The notes below the pieces were generated by a model. It saw only the letters and a list, made by a program, of their open reading frames with translations, made no database searches and had not been told where the DNA came from. A stretch of 64,000 bases of DNA from Kribbella pratensis (lineage in GTDB: Bacteria > Actinomycetota > Actinomycetes > Propionibacteriales > Kribbellaceae), in contig NZ_SODP01000002.1 of NCBI RefSeq assembly GCF_004365355.1, positions 2,161,490 through 2,225,489 on the forward strand, given 5' to 3'. The position numbers were made by a program, and so were the translations under genes. Numbering within the stretch: the first letter of the stretch is position 1; each line of letters opens with the position of its first letter. Shown piece after piece: positions 33,676 through 41,786 of this stretch.

Positions 33676-34391
33676 CGCGGAAGGTAGCGCTGGTCACCGG
33701 GTCTGCGTCCGGCATCGGAGCGGCGACGGTACGGCGATTGGCTGCGGACGGGATGACTGTCGCGGTGCACTCGCGCTCCAGCTACGAGGCCGGCAAGTCG
33801 CTGGCCGCCGAGCTGGGCGGTTCGTACCACCCGGCCGATCTGTCCGACGACGCAGCGGCGCAGGCGTTGGTGCCGGATGTGTTGAGCGAGCACGGACGTC
33901 TCGACGTACTCGTGAACAACGCCGGCATCAGCTGGCCCGTCCCGCACGCCTCCCTCGACGGCCTGACCGCGGACGACTGGCGTCGATTGCTCGACGTGAA
34001 CCTGATCGCGCCCTGGTTGTTGTGTACGGCGGCCCTCCCGGCCCTGCGTGAATCCGGCGGGTCCATCGTCAACGTGACCAGCCACGCCGGCGTACGTCCG
34101 AAGGGCAGCTCGATCGCATACGCCGCCTCGAAGGCTGCGCTGAATCATGTGACCAAGCTGCTGGCCGCTGCTCTCGGGCCAGAGGTTCGCGTCAATGCAG
34201 TCGCGCCCGGTCTCGTCGACACACCGCTCACCGAGTCGTGGACCGAAGCACAAGATCTGTGGAAAACCGCGAGCCCGATGCGCCGCGCCGCGCAGCCTTC
34301 GGACGTTGCGGACCTGATTTCCGCAGTTATCCACAACACCTATCTGACCGGTGAAGTCATCGTCCTCGACGGCGGCCTGAACCTGCGCTGA
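33672..34391 (+). CDS. SDR family oxidoreductase (FabG-like)
   Basis: 239 residues from GTG 33672, overlapping the tetR stop. Classical SDR: TGSASGIGAATVRRLAADG, NNAGISWP, VNVTSHAG with catalytic Ser, YAASKAALNHV, and the C-terminal VLDGGLNLR. An NAD(P)-dependent ketone/alcohol oxidoreductase; substrate unknown. In one operon with tetR, probably under the same repressor as the divergent SDR. Confidence 0.9.
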   Translation: MTRKVALVTGSASGIGAATVRRLAADGMTVAVHSRSSYEAGKSLAAELGGSYHPADLSDDAAAQALVPDVLSEHGRLDVLVNNAGISWPVPHASLDGLTADDWRRLLDVNLIAPWLLCTAALPALRESGGSIVNVTSHAGVRPKGSSIAYAASKAALNHVTKLLAAALGPEVRVNAVAPGLVDTPLTESWTEAQDLWKTASPMRRAAQPSDVADLISAVIHNTYLTGEVIVLDGGLNLR

Positions 34392-34422
34392 TTCTGTCGG
34401 TGGCCGCTTCTACGATCGCGGG

Positions 34423-35631
34423 ATGTCTTTGGGTCGGGACTTCCGTCGGTTGTGGGTTGCGTTCACGGTCAGCGCGTTCGGATCGGCGGTGGGGCTCGGC
34501 GCGTTGCCGTTGGTCGCGGTGCTTGTCCTGGACTCGACCACGTTCCAGGTTTCGATGCTCGCGGCGTTGTCGGCCTTGGCCGGCGCCGCGATCGCCTTGC
34601 CGATGGGCGATTTCATCGAGCAGCGCCGGAAGCGGCCGGTGATGATCGCTGCGGACCTCGCCCGGTTCGTTGCTCTCGTCTCGGTGCCGGTCGCGGCGGC
34701 GTTCGGCGTACTGACGTTCGCGCAGCTGTGTGTGGCGGGCGTTCTGCAGGCGGCCGGGACGATCGCGTTCCAGGCGGCGAGCGGTGCGCATCTGAAGGCG
34801 CTGGTCCCGGCGGCGGGCCGCGCCGAGGCAAACAGCCGCTTCGAGCAGACGAACTGGCTTTCGCTGAGTGCCGGCCCTGTGATCGGAGGCGGTCTGGTCA
34901 GCCTGGTCGGCGCGACCATCACGCTGGCGGTTGATGCCGTGTCGTTCCTCGGGTCGGCGATCGGGATCCGGCGGATCCAGCAGCCCGAACCGGAGCCGGT
35001 CAAGCGCGAGGGGAAGGCGGACATCACCGCGGGCTGGCGGTACATCCTGCGGCATCGCGGACTGCGGGCGTTGTTCTGGAACTCGCAGCTCTTCGGCGGG
35101 CCGGTGATGATGACATCGCCGCTGCTGGCCGTCTTCATGCTGCGCGACCTCGGGCTTGCGGCGTGGAGCTACGGGGTGATGCTCGGCGTCTCTTGCATCG
35201 GCGGTGTGATCGGCGCGCGGATGGCACCGCGACTCACCCGGCGGTACGGACTGCACTGGATGCTGCTGGTGTTCGGCGTACTGCGGGCGCCGTGGCTGCT
35301 GCTGTTCCCGCTGGCGCCGCACGGGATGGGCGGGTTCGTGCTGCTGACCGTGGCGGAGACGGCCCTGCTCGTCGGCGCGGGCGCGTTCAACCCGTCCTTC
35401 GCGACGTACCGGATGGAGCAGACCGAGGACGGATACATGTCGCGCGTGGTGGGGGCGTGGTCGATCAGCTCGCGGTGCGTGCAGCCGGCGTTCATCGCGC
35501 TCGGTGGAGTGCTCGCGACGCTCATCGGCATGCGGGGCGCGCTGTGGGTTGCGGGAATCAGTTGCACGCTGAGCGCCGTACTGCTGCCCTGGCGGGTCGC
35601 TAAACCAGCTGTCTTGCCTGAGCCAGCCTGA
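34423..35631 (+). CDS. MFS transporter (MFS_3/enterobactin-exporter-like)
   Basis: 402 residues, 10-12 membrane spans. FRRLWVAFTVSAFGSAVGLGAL is the usual opening of this subgroup, PMGDFIEQRRKRPVMIAADL is the loop 2-3 motif, and SGAHLKALVP/ANSRFEQTNWL recalls the A-x-x-P-x-L-V-x-x-x-x-L-x-x-A-N motif of multidrug or siderophore exporters. Substrate unknown. The 3' end overlaps the convergent Nudix gene by 32 bases. Confidence 0.87.
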   Translation: MSLGRDFRRLWVAFTVSAFGSAVGLGALPLVAVLVLDSTTFQVSMLAALSALAGAAIALPMGDFIEQRRKRPVMIAADLARFVALVSVPVAAAFGVLTFAQLCVAGVLQAAGTIAFQAASGAHLKALVPAAGRAEANSRFEQTNWLSLSAGPVIGGGLVSLVGATITLAVDAVSFLGSAIGIRRIQQPEPEPVKREGKADITAGWRYILRHRGLRALFWNSQLFGGPVMMTSPLLAVFMLRDLGLAAWSYGVMLGVSCIGGVIGARMAPRLTRRYGLHWMLLVFGVLRAPWLLLFPLAPHGMGGFVLLTVAETALLVGAGAFNPSFATYRMEQTEDGYMSRVVGAWSISSRCVQPAFIALGGVLATLIGMRGALWVAGISCTLSAVLLPWRVAKPAVLPEPA

Positions 35632-36133
35632 CGATCGGGCCCATCACGCCACCTGGTTGGCCGTCGAGGTAGTCGGCCGCCTCGTCCGGCGGCAGCACCA
35701 GCACCTCGGTGACCTGCTCGCCGTCGTCGGGGTTGGTCGGCTCCTGCTCGATGACGACGTCGGCGACGAAGTTCGCCCAGTACGAGACCGGGTGCGGCAG
35801 GTGCGGACGGTACGGCTCAGGCCGGCGGTGGTCGGCGCGGTGGGCTCCGAGCCAGGTCAACGGACCCGTCAGCCGGGCGCCGGCCTCCTCGATCAGCTCG
35901 CGGCGGACGAGCTCCTCGATCGTCTCGCCGGGCTCGCGGGTGCCGCCGGGCAGGAACCGCCAACCGATGTCGTTGCCGCAGACAACGATTCCGCCGGTGG
36001 TCCGGCAGACGACGTGGACGTTGCTGATCAGTTCGTCCGGCGGTTCCTCGACGGTGAACCGGACATCGAGGTCGCCCCACTCCCAGTAACCGGGTGCGAA
36101 CAGCTCGGGGAACTGCTCTGGCCAGGCCTGCAT
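35600..36133 (-). CDS. Nudix hydrolase
   Basis: 177 residues from MQAWPEQFPELF (ATG 36133; ATG 36163 is a possible longer start). The Nudix box is complete: GGTREPGETIEEL followed by VRRELIEEAGA (G-x5-E-x7-R-E-x2-E-E-x-G). It cleaves a nucleoside diphosphate linked to another moiety, using Mg2+; the substrate is not identifiable. Divergent from the small membrane protein gene 28 bases away. Confidence 0.9.
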   Translation of the reverse strand: MQAWPEQFPELFAPGYWEWGDLDVRFTVEEPPDELISNVHVVCRTTGGIVVCGNDIGWRFLPGGTREPGETIEELVRRELIEEAGARLTGPLTWLGAHRADHRRPEPYRPHLPHPVSYWANFVADVVIEQEPTNPDDGEQVTEVLVLPPDEAADYLDGQPGGVMGPIVRLAQARQLV

Positions 36134-36161
36134 AGCCTCATTCTGCGCTACCGTCGCACAC

Positions 36162-36704
36162 ATGGCGCACCCCGACCCCGAGCCCGAGTCCAAGCCGGGC
36201 CCCGACACCGAGCCGGCCCCGGCAGCCGAGGCCGAGACCGGTTCGGAGTCCGCGGCCGAGACGGGTTCGGAGTCTGCGGCCGACAGCGGGCCGGAGGCGG
36301 AGGTCGAGGAGAGTGCCGAAGCCAAGCAGCAGCGGACGATCATCCGTTTCCTGTGGTCCTGCTCCTGGCTGACCGTCCTGACCGGTGTCTTCCTGCTCTC
36401 GGGGATGCTCCAGACCTACAAGACCTACAGCGGGCTGGCGTGGCTCGGTGCGGTGGTGGCCTTCCTCTGCCTGCTCACGCTGATCGCCGCGTACGTCGCC
36501 TGCGCGCGCGGGAAGCTCACCCTGCGGACGCGCCTGGTCGGCCCCTTCGACGTGTTCCAGCTGAGCACCTTGGTCATGGTGATCGCCGTGATCTGTGGGC
36601 TTCTCATACCGTCGAGCAACACGGCCGCGCTCGCGCTGGTCCTCCCGTGGGCCCTGACCTACTGGATGTACGGCCTGGACCGGACGAAGACGCCGACTAC
36701 TTGA
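36162..36704 (+). CDS. membrane protein with acidic N-terminal tail
   Basis: 180 residues. Residues 1-55 are disordered and acidic with repeats (TGSESAAETGSESAAD). Four hydrophobic spans follow (about 64-82, 92-112, 128-145, 150-166). Not recognised as a named family; similar small 4-TM proteins occur near the dnaB/rpsF region of actinobacteria. The stop overlaps the endonuclease IV-type gene by 8 bases. Confidence 0.65.
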   Translation: MAHPDPEPESKPGPDTEPAPAAEAETGSESAAETGSESAADSGPEAEVEESAEAKQQRTIIRFLWSCSWLTVLTGVFLLSGMLQTYKTYSGLAWLGAVVAFLCLLTLIAAYVACARGKLTLRTRLVGPFDVFQLSTLVMVIAVICGLLIPSSNTAALALVLPWALTYWMYGLDRTKTPTT

Positions 36705-37500
36705 GGTGTGCCCGCAGGTAGTCCAGGTCGGCCTTCTGCCCGTTGTTCGCGTTCGGGGTCTCGACGACGACCGGTGCGCCGGCCGCCTGCACGACCGCGA
36801 CGATGTCGGCCGGGTCGATATGACCCTCCTCGAAGTTGCTGTGCCGGTCCGCGCCGGAGCCGAACTCGTCACGTGACCCGTTGGCGTGGACCAGGTCGAT
36901 CCGCCCCGTGATCGCCTTCACCTTCTCGACGATCGTCGGCAGCTCCTCACCGGCGGCGTGGAAGTGACACGTGTCCAGGCAGAACCCGACGTTCTCGAGC
37001 CGGTCGTTGCCCGACGCCTGCACGGCCTCCCAGAGTCGCGCGATCCGGTCCAGCTGCCGGGCCATCGCGTTCTCCCCGCCGGCCGTGTTCTCGATCAGCA
37101 GCGGCACCGGCAGCTCGGCCCGCTCGATGCACTTGCGCCAGTTGTCGAACCCGGCCTCCGGGTCGTCCTCGTCGCCGACGTGACCGCCGTGCACGATCAC
37201 GCCCTTGACGTCGATCTCGGCCGCCTTGTCCAGCGTCTGCTGCAACAGCTTCCGGCTCGGGATCCGGATCCGGTTGTTCGTGTTCGCGACGTTCAACCGG
37301 TACGGCGCGTGCACGTAGAGGTCCACGCCGGCCGCGGCGGCGCGGGTCTTCAGCGCCTCCTCGCCATCGGCGTACGCAAGCTTGGGCGCCTTGTAGTCCT
37401 GCGGGTTCCCCAGGAAGAACTGCACCAGGTCGGCGCCCCGGTCGGCCGCCTCCGCCAGCGGGTCTTCCTGGTCCACATGCGCACCGAGCTTCACAGTCAT
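36697..37500 (-). CDS. endonuclease IV (Nfo)-family TIM-barrel protein
   Basis: 267 residues. AP-endonuclease family 2 motifs include VKLGAHVDQEDPL, then DLYVHAPYRLNVAN, VKGVIVHGGHVGD, LIENTAGG, GFCLDTCHFHAAG, and LVHANGSRDEFGSGADRHSN. His, Glu and Asp residues in these strands are the trinuclear zinc ligands of endonuclease IV, which incises DNA at abasic sites in base-excision repair. A sugar isomerase relative is the alternative, but the GSGADRHSNFEEGHI segment favours Nfo. Confidence 0.87.
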   Translation of the reverse strand: MTVKLGAHVDQEDPLAEAADRGADLVQFFLGNPQDYKAPKLAYADGEEALKTRAAAAGVDLYVHAPYRLNVANTNNRIRIPSRKLLQQTLDKAAEIDVKGVIVHGGHVGDEDDPEAGFDNWRKCIERAELPVPLLIENTAGGENAMARQLDRIARLWEAVQASGNDRLENVGFCLDTCHFHAAGEELPTIVEKVKAITGRIDLVHANGSRDEFGSGADRHSNFEEGHIDPADIVAVVQAAGAPVVVETPNANNGQKADLDYLRAHLK

Positions 37501-37530
37501 GACCCCACCCTAGGACTCCCGACGGACAGT

Positions 37531-38031
37531 TCAGGAACCCCATCCCGCCGACCGGGTCACCGTCCGCTCGTCGTCGCTGGGCGGCTGGACCGGCCGGCCC
37601 TCGAACTCGGTGGACAGCACGATGTGGGTGTTCATCTCACCGTGCTCGCCGAGTCGCTCGAACAGCCCCTCCAAGTGCCGCATCGACCGCACCCGCACTC
37701 GCAGCATCGAGCAGGAGTTGCCGCTGAGCTTGTGGATCTCGAGTACTTCGGGGAAGTCCTCGGCGCGGGTGGTCTTCAGCAGACACCGGCCGGTCGTGCA
37801 GCGCATCTGGACGAACGCCGACAGCGGCTGACCGGCGCGGGCCGGGTCGACCTCGGCGCGGTAGCCCTTGATCACGCCTGCGTCCTCCAGGCGGCGTACC
37901 CGGTCGGCGACGGCGGGAGGGGAGAGGCTGACCCGCTTGCCGAGCTGGTTGAACGACAGCCTGCCGTCGGACTGCAGGGTGGCCAGGATCTGCCAGTCGG
38001 TGGAGTCGAGTTCGCGCTCCTGAAAGGTCAT
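37531..38031 (-). CDS. Lrp/AsnC family regulator
   Basis: 166 residues from ATG 38031. The N-terminal HTH is LDSTDWQILATLQSDGRLSF and NQLGKRVSLSPPAVADRVRR, with GVIKGYRAEVDP; the C-terminal RAM/ligand domain (about 70-145) forms the octamer-type core. It is divergent from an MFS exporter (38126-39244), its probable target, sensing an amino acid or similar effector. Confidence 0.92.
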   Translation of the reverse strand: MTFQERELDSTDWQILATLQSDGRLSFNQLGKRVSLSPPAVADRVRRLEDAGVIKGYRAEVDPARAGQPLSAFVQMRCTTGRCLLKTTRAEDFPEVLEIHKLSGNSCSMLRVRVRSMRHLEGLFERLGEHGEMNTHIVLSTEFEGRPVQPPSDDERTVTRSAGWGS

Positions 38032-38125
38032 ATCCCCAGAACACCTTCGATATCGCTCCTCCACAAGGCCAGACGCCTTCTTCCGAGCATTCAGCGCGGC
38101 GGATCGCCTTTCTAGCGTGGTAGGC

Positions 38126-39244
38126 ATGCTGATCCCGGTCGTTGTCGCCGCCGCCCTCATGAACGCCGCGATGGTCGCTGCCAGTGCGGTCAGCGCCATC
38201 CTGATCGCCGACGACCTCGGTCCGGCACTGGCCGGCCTCCCCAACACCGCAGGTGTCCTCGGCACGGCTGCCGGAGCCATGGCAGTCGGCCGCTGGACAG
38301 CCCGCCTCGGGCGCGCCCACGCCCTCCGGACCGGGTACGGCGTGGGCGTCGCCGGGGGAGCGTCCACTGTTCTGGCCGCCGTGGGCGCACCGATCGCACT
38401 CCTCTTCGTCGGCATGTTCCTGCTCGGCGTGGGCAACGCCGCAAGCCTCCTGTCCCGGTACGCCGCCGCCGATGCCGCACCGCCTTCCCGGCGTTCCCGG
38501 GCGATGAGCACGGTTATCTGGGCCAGCACAATCGGCGCTGCGGGCGGACCGTTCCTCATGGCGCCTTCTCAGTCGTTCGCGTCGGGATTCGGCCTCCCGG
38601 CGATCGCAGGCCCGTTTCTCCTCGCCCTGGCTGCTGTCTTCTCCGCACTGGTCGCTTCGACCTACATCCGGCGTACGAAGTCGACCGAAGTGACGCAGGT
38701 CCGTCGAGTGGCCGGCGGTCGCTCAGTACTACTGGCGGCCGGCGTCATGGTCGTGGGGCAGCTGGTGATGGTGTCGGTGATGACGGCAGTCCCCGTCCAC
38801 ACGCACCTGCATCACGACGGACTCGGGCTGCTGGGCGTGATGCTGTCTGTCCACACCCTGGGGATGTTCGCCCTTTCCCCACTCACCGGCTGGTGCATCG
38901 ACCGCTTCGGGCCTCGCGTAGTCACGCTGGCCGGGCTGGCCGGGTTGCTAGCGGCCGCAGTACTGGTCACGCGGACCGGACTGGTCTTCACACCGGCACT
39001 GTTCTTACTTGGCTACGCGTGGAACCTCTGTTACCTCGGCGGCAGCGCCCAGTTGGGATCAGCCGAGCTCGAGAGCCGCGTGGAGTCGTCGATCTGGACC
39101 GTCTCCGCGCTCGCCACCGCCACCTCGCCGTGGCTGTTCACGCTCGGCGGCTTCCCCGTGCTTGCGGTGATCTCGGTGATTCTCGCCGTACCGTTGCTCG
39201 TGCTGGTGCTCCGTCGCGGTGAGCGGATCGTCGTATCCCAGTGA
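38126..39244 (+). CDS. MFS transporter paired with divergent Lrp regulator
   Basis: 372 residues from ATG 38126 (GTG 38117 three codons upstream is possible). About 11-12 membrane spans; loop 2-3 RWTARLGRAHALRTGYG and LTGWCIDRFGPRVVTLAGL in the second half are MFS-type. Shorter than usual and lacking a full first loop motif. Probably an exporter under Lrp control. Confidence 0.83.
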   Translation: MLIPVVVAAALMNAAMVAASAVSAILIADDLGPALAGLPNTAGVLGTAAGAMAVGRWTARLGRAHALRTGYGVGVAGGASTVLAAVGAPIALLFVGMFLLGVGNAASLLSRYAAADAAPPSRRSRAMSTVIWASTIGAAGGPFLMAPSQSFASGFGLPAIAGPFLLALAAVFSALVASTYIRRTKSTEVTQVRRVAGGRSVLLAAGVMVVGQLVMVSVMTAVPVHTHLHHDGLGLLGVMLSVHTLGMFALSPLTGWCIDRFGPRVVTLAGLAGLLAAAVLVTRTGLVFTPALFLLGYAWNLCYLGGSAQLGSAELESRVESSIWTVSALATATSPWLFTLGGFPVLAVISVILAVPLLVLVLRRGERIVVSQ

Positions 39245-39316
39245 CACAGAGTCATCACAACAGGCCTGTGGATATGGTCAAGAGGCCGTCCGGACGCTGG
39301 TATTCTCTTGGATGTG

Positions 39317-39415
39317 GCCCGGTCCTCGACCGGGCTCATTGCTTGGCGTCGACGGCAATTGTCGGCGTGGAGCACAATCGCATCGCCCTCCTGCCACGGA
39401 GAGACCGTGGCCGCC
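39317..39415 (+). promoter_or_regulatory. structured leader upstream of rpsF
   Basis: Two hairpins in the 197-base gap: GCCCGGTC-CTC-GACCGGGC (39317-39335) and CCACGG-AGAGA-CCGTGG (39399-39415). rpsF-rpsR operons are often autoregulated by an S6:S18-binding leader RNA with a CCG-containing hairpin; these could be that element, but I cannot match its full consensus. The rest of the gap holds the promoter, with TATTCT at 39301-39306 as a weak -10 candidate. Confidence 0.4.
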
Positions 39416-39441
39416 AAGTCCGAAGGAGGTGGAGTTCGCGC

Positions 39442-39732
39442 ATGCGTCGTTATGAAGTCATGGTGATCCTCGACCCGGAGCTCGATGAGCGCACCGTGGA
39501 GCCGTCCATCGACCAGTACCTGAACATCGTCCGCAAGGAAGGTGGCACGGTCGAGAAGCTCGACATCTGGGGTCGTCGCAAGCTTGCCTATGACGTGAAG
39601 AAGAAGTCCGAAGGCATCTATGCCGTCGTCGACCTGACCGCCGAGCCGGCGGTGGTGAAGGAGCTCGACCGTCAGCTGACGCTGAACGAGTCGATCCTGC
39701 GCACCAAGGTCATCCGGCCGGACCAGCACTGA
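39442..39732 (+). CDS. rpsF: 30S ribosomal protein S6
   Basis: 96 residues: MRRYEVMVILDPELDE, LDIWGRRKLAYDVKKKSEGIY and LNESILRTKVIRPD, full-length actinobacterial S6. AAGGAGGTGG precedes ATG 39442; upstream in-frame starts are ignored. S6 pairs with S18 on the 30S platform. First gene of rpsF-ssb-rpsR-rplI. Confidence 0.98.
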   Translation: MRRYEVMVILDPELDERTVEPSIDQYLNIVRKEGGTVEKLDIWGRRKLAYDVKKKSEGIYAVVDLTAEPAVVKELDRQLTLNESILRTKVIRPDQH

Positions 39733-39824
39733 ACCTGGGGTCGTCAGCAGCCATCGGTACTGTCGGCACCGGCCGGTACCAATAGCTGTAGACACAGCCA
39801 CACCCGATAGCAGGAGGAACGGCA

Positions 39825-40415
39825 ATGGCAGGCGAACCACCTATCACCCTGATCGGAAATCTGACGGGTGATCCGGAACTGCGTTTCACGCCCTCGGGCG
39901 CCGCGGTGGCGAATTTCACCGTCGCGTGCACTCCGCGGACGCTGGACCGGCAATCGAACGAGTGGAAGGACGGGGAAACCCTCTTCATCTCGTGCGCGGT
40001 GTGGCGTCAGGTTGCCGAGAATGTTGCCGAGTCCCTGACCCGCGGTTCCCGGGTCGTCGTCACCGGCCGCCTCAAGGCGCGCAGCTACGACGACCGCGAC
40101 GGGAACAAGCGCACCGTCTTCGAGTGTGACGTCGAGGAGATCGGCGCCAGCATGCGTTACGCGACGCTGAAGATCTCCAAGACCTCGCGTTCCGACGGTG
40201 GCGGTTTCGGTGGTGGCGGTGGTGGCGGCCAGCAGTTCGGTGGCGGCGGCAACCAGGGAGGTGGCAACCAGGGCGGCGGCTACGGCGGCGGTCAGGGTGG
40301 CGGCCAGCAGAACGACCCCTGGGCAACCCCGCAAGGTGGTGGCGGTCAGTCCGCCCCGCAGAACGACCCCTGGGCCAGCCAGGGCGGCGGCTCGATGGAG
40401 GAGCCCCCGTTCTGA
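39825..40415 (+). CDS. ssb: single-stranded DNA-binding protein
   Basis: 196 residues. The OB fold covers residues 1-115 (ITLIGNLTGDPELRFTPSGA, ANFTVACTPR, FISCAVWRQVAENVAESL, GSRVVVTGRLKARSYD). A Gly/Gln-rich linker of ~70 residues follows, and the partner-binding tip is SMEEPPF. It coats ssDNA in replication and repair and recruits partners through the tip. Confidence 0.98.
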   Translation: MAGEPPITLIGNLTGDPELRFTPSGAAVANFTVACTPRTLDRQSNEWKDGETLFISCAVWRQVAENVAESLTRGSRVVVTGRLKARSYDDRDGNKRTVFECDVEEIGASMRYATLKISKTSRSDGGGFGGGGGGGQQFGGGGNQGGGNQGGGYGGGQGGGQQNDPWATPQGGGGQSAPQNDPWASQGGGSMEEPPF

Positions 40416-40443
40416 TCGGCCCGCAAACCCGTTAGGGACCATT

Positions 40444-40459
40444 CCGGCACTCGTGCCGG
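40444..40459 (+). other. short hairpin between ssb and rpsR
   Basis: CCGGCAC-TC-GTGCCGG, 7-bp perfect arms. With no T-run it is more likely an mRNA processing or stability element than a terminator. Confidence 0.4.
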
Positions 40460-40487
40460 GCTCTGGAAATAGGAAGAGAGCACCACA

Positions 40488-40721
40488 ATGGCCAAGATCA
40501 TTCGGAAGCCGAAGAAGAAGGTCTGCGGCTTCTGCAAGGACAAGGCGACGTACGTCGATTACAAGGACACCGCGCTGCTGCGCAAGTTCATCTCGGACCG
40601 CGGCAAGATCCGCGCCCGCCGGGTGACCGGGAACTGCGTGCAGCACCAGCGCGATGTCGCAACCGCTATCAAGAACGCTCGTGAGGTGGCCCTGCTGCCG
40701 TACACGAGCACCGCTCGCTGA
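40488..40721 (+). CDS. rpsR: 30S ribosomal protein S18
   Basis: 77 residues, MAKIIRKPKKKVCGFCKDKAT, FISDRGKIRARRVTGNC and HQRDVATAIKNAREVALLPY. CGFC together with NCVQH supplies zinc ligands, so this is the zinc-binding (C+) form. Actinobacteria often carry a zinc-free paralogue elsewhere under Zur control. Confidence 0.98.
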   Translation: MAKIIRKPKKKVCGFCKDKATYVDYKDTALLRKFISDRGKIRARRVTGNCVQHQRDVATAIKNAREVALLPYTSTAR

Positions 40722-40735
40722 GGGAGGCGCGGACC

Positions 40736-41182
40736 ATGAAGCTCATCCTGTCTCAGGAGGTCGAGGGCCTCGGGGCTCCCGGCGACATCGTCGAGGTGAA
40801 GGACGGCTACGGCCGTAACTACCTGGTCCCGCGCGGCCTGGCCATCGGCTGGACCCGCGGTGCCGAGAAGCAGATCCAGACGATCAAGCGGGCGCGTGAC
40901 GCCCGGGCGATCCAGGGCAAGGAGCACGCGAGCGAGGTCAAGAACCAGCTCGAGCAGCTCAACGTGACCCTGGCCGTCAAGGCCGGCGACACCGGCCGCC
41001 TGTTCGGCTCGGTCACCCCGGCCGACATCGCCACGGCGATCAAGTCCGCCGGCGGCCCGCTGGTCGAGAAGCGCGCGATCGCGATCGCCTCGCCGATCAA
41101 GACGACCGGCAAGCACCAGGTCGCGGTCCAGCTGCACCCGGAGGTGGCCGCCACGGTCCGCCTCGAGGTCGCCGCCAGCTGA
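40736..41182 (+). CDS. rplI: 50S ribosomal protein L9
   Basis: 148 residues: MKLILSQEVEGLGAPGDIVE, VKDGYGRNYLVPRGLA, a long connecting helix and the C-terminal domain (FGSVTPADIATAIKSAGG). Last gene of the ribosomal operon, closed by a terminator. Confidence 0.98.
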   Translation: MKLILSQEVEGLGAPGDIVEVKDGYGRNYLVPRGLAIGWTRGAEKQIQTIKRARDARAIQGKEHASEVKNQLEQLNVTLAVKAGDTGRLFGSVTPADIATAIKSAGGPLVEKRAIAIASPIKTTGKHQVAVQLHPEVAATVRLEVAAS

Positions 41183-41196
41183 CCACAGCACCACAC

Positions 41197-41232
41197 GAAG
41201 GCCCGCGCCCCGAAAGGGAACGCGGGCCTTTC
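41197..41232 (+). terminator. terminator of the rpsF-rplI operon
   Basis: AAGGCCCGCG (41198-41207) pairs with CGCGGGCCTT (41221-41230), followed by TCGTCTTAGTTGGGTTTT. Strong 10-bp GC-rich stem 15 bases after the rplI stop. Confidence 0.88.
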
Positions 41233-41253
41233 GTCTTAGTTGGGTTTTGTGCC

Positions 41254-41325
41254 CAACCAGCTCAACCAGCTCAACCAGCTCAACCAGATCGGCCGGCTCA
41301 ACCAGATCGGCCGGCTCGACCAGGT
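41254..41325. repeat. 9-bp minisatellite
   Basis: Eight consecutive 9-bp units: CAACCAGCT three times, CAACCAGAT, CGGCCGGCT, CAACCAGAT, CGGCCGGCT, CGACCAGGT. It lies just beyond the rplI terminator, at the boundary of the inserted secretion-like gene set. Confidence 0.85.
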
Positions 41326-41345
41326 CGAGCCTGCTGAGTAGTTGT

Positions 41346-41786
41346 TCAGCCGCCGGGCTGTTCCTGGACGGTTGGCCACTCGACCGGAGCGGGTTCGGAC
41401 GAGCTGTCGCTGGTGTCGTCCGACTTCGTCACCGCGGGCCACTCGACCGGTGCCGGCTGCGCCGCCTCGCCGTCGTTGTCGTCGGGCAGGGCAACCGTCG
41501 GCCACTCGGTAGGTACCGGTTCGTTGTCATCGGCAAGCGCCTGGGCGGACGGCAGCAGCAGTACGCCGACCGCCGCCAGCGTCAGCACAGCCCGGCGCAG
41601 CGTTGCGCTCAGCACCACACGGCGCAGCGTTGCGCTCATCAGCACCGCATGGCGCAGCGCCGCGCTCACCAACATCACCCGGCGCCGTGTCGCGCTCACC
41701 AGCACCGCCCGGCGCCGTGTCGCGGTGTGCACCGCCCGGCGCAGCGCTGCGGTCGTCAGCGCTGCCCGGCGCCGTGGTTCGTTCAT
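41346..41786 (-). CDS. exported repeat protein at the edge of the secretion-like cluster
   Basis: 146 residues from ATG 41786 (ATGA overlap with the beta-propeller gene). Residues 1-70 are an extended basic n-region made of imperfect repeats such as RRAVLVSATRR, LRHAVLMSATLRR and VLSATLRR. A hydrophobic stretch AVLTLAAVGVLLLPSAQALA with a plausible signal-peptidase site follows. The exported ~60 residues carry three copies of a P-x-EWPTV motif (VPTEWPTV, APVEWPAV, APVEWPTV) separated by acidic stretches. No known family. The repeated n-region is very unusual for a signal peptide. Confidence 0.65.
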   Translation of the reverse strand: MNEPRRRAALTTAALRRAVHTATRRRAVLVSATRRRVMLVSAALRHAVLMSATLRRVVLSATLRRAVLTLAAVGVLLLPSAQALADDNEPVPTEWPTVALPDDNDGEAAQPAPVEWPAVTKSDDTSDSSSEPAPVEWPTVQEQPGG

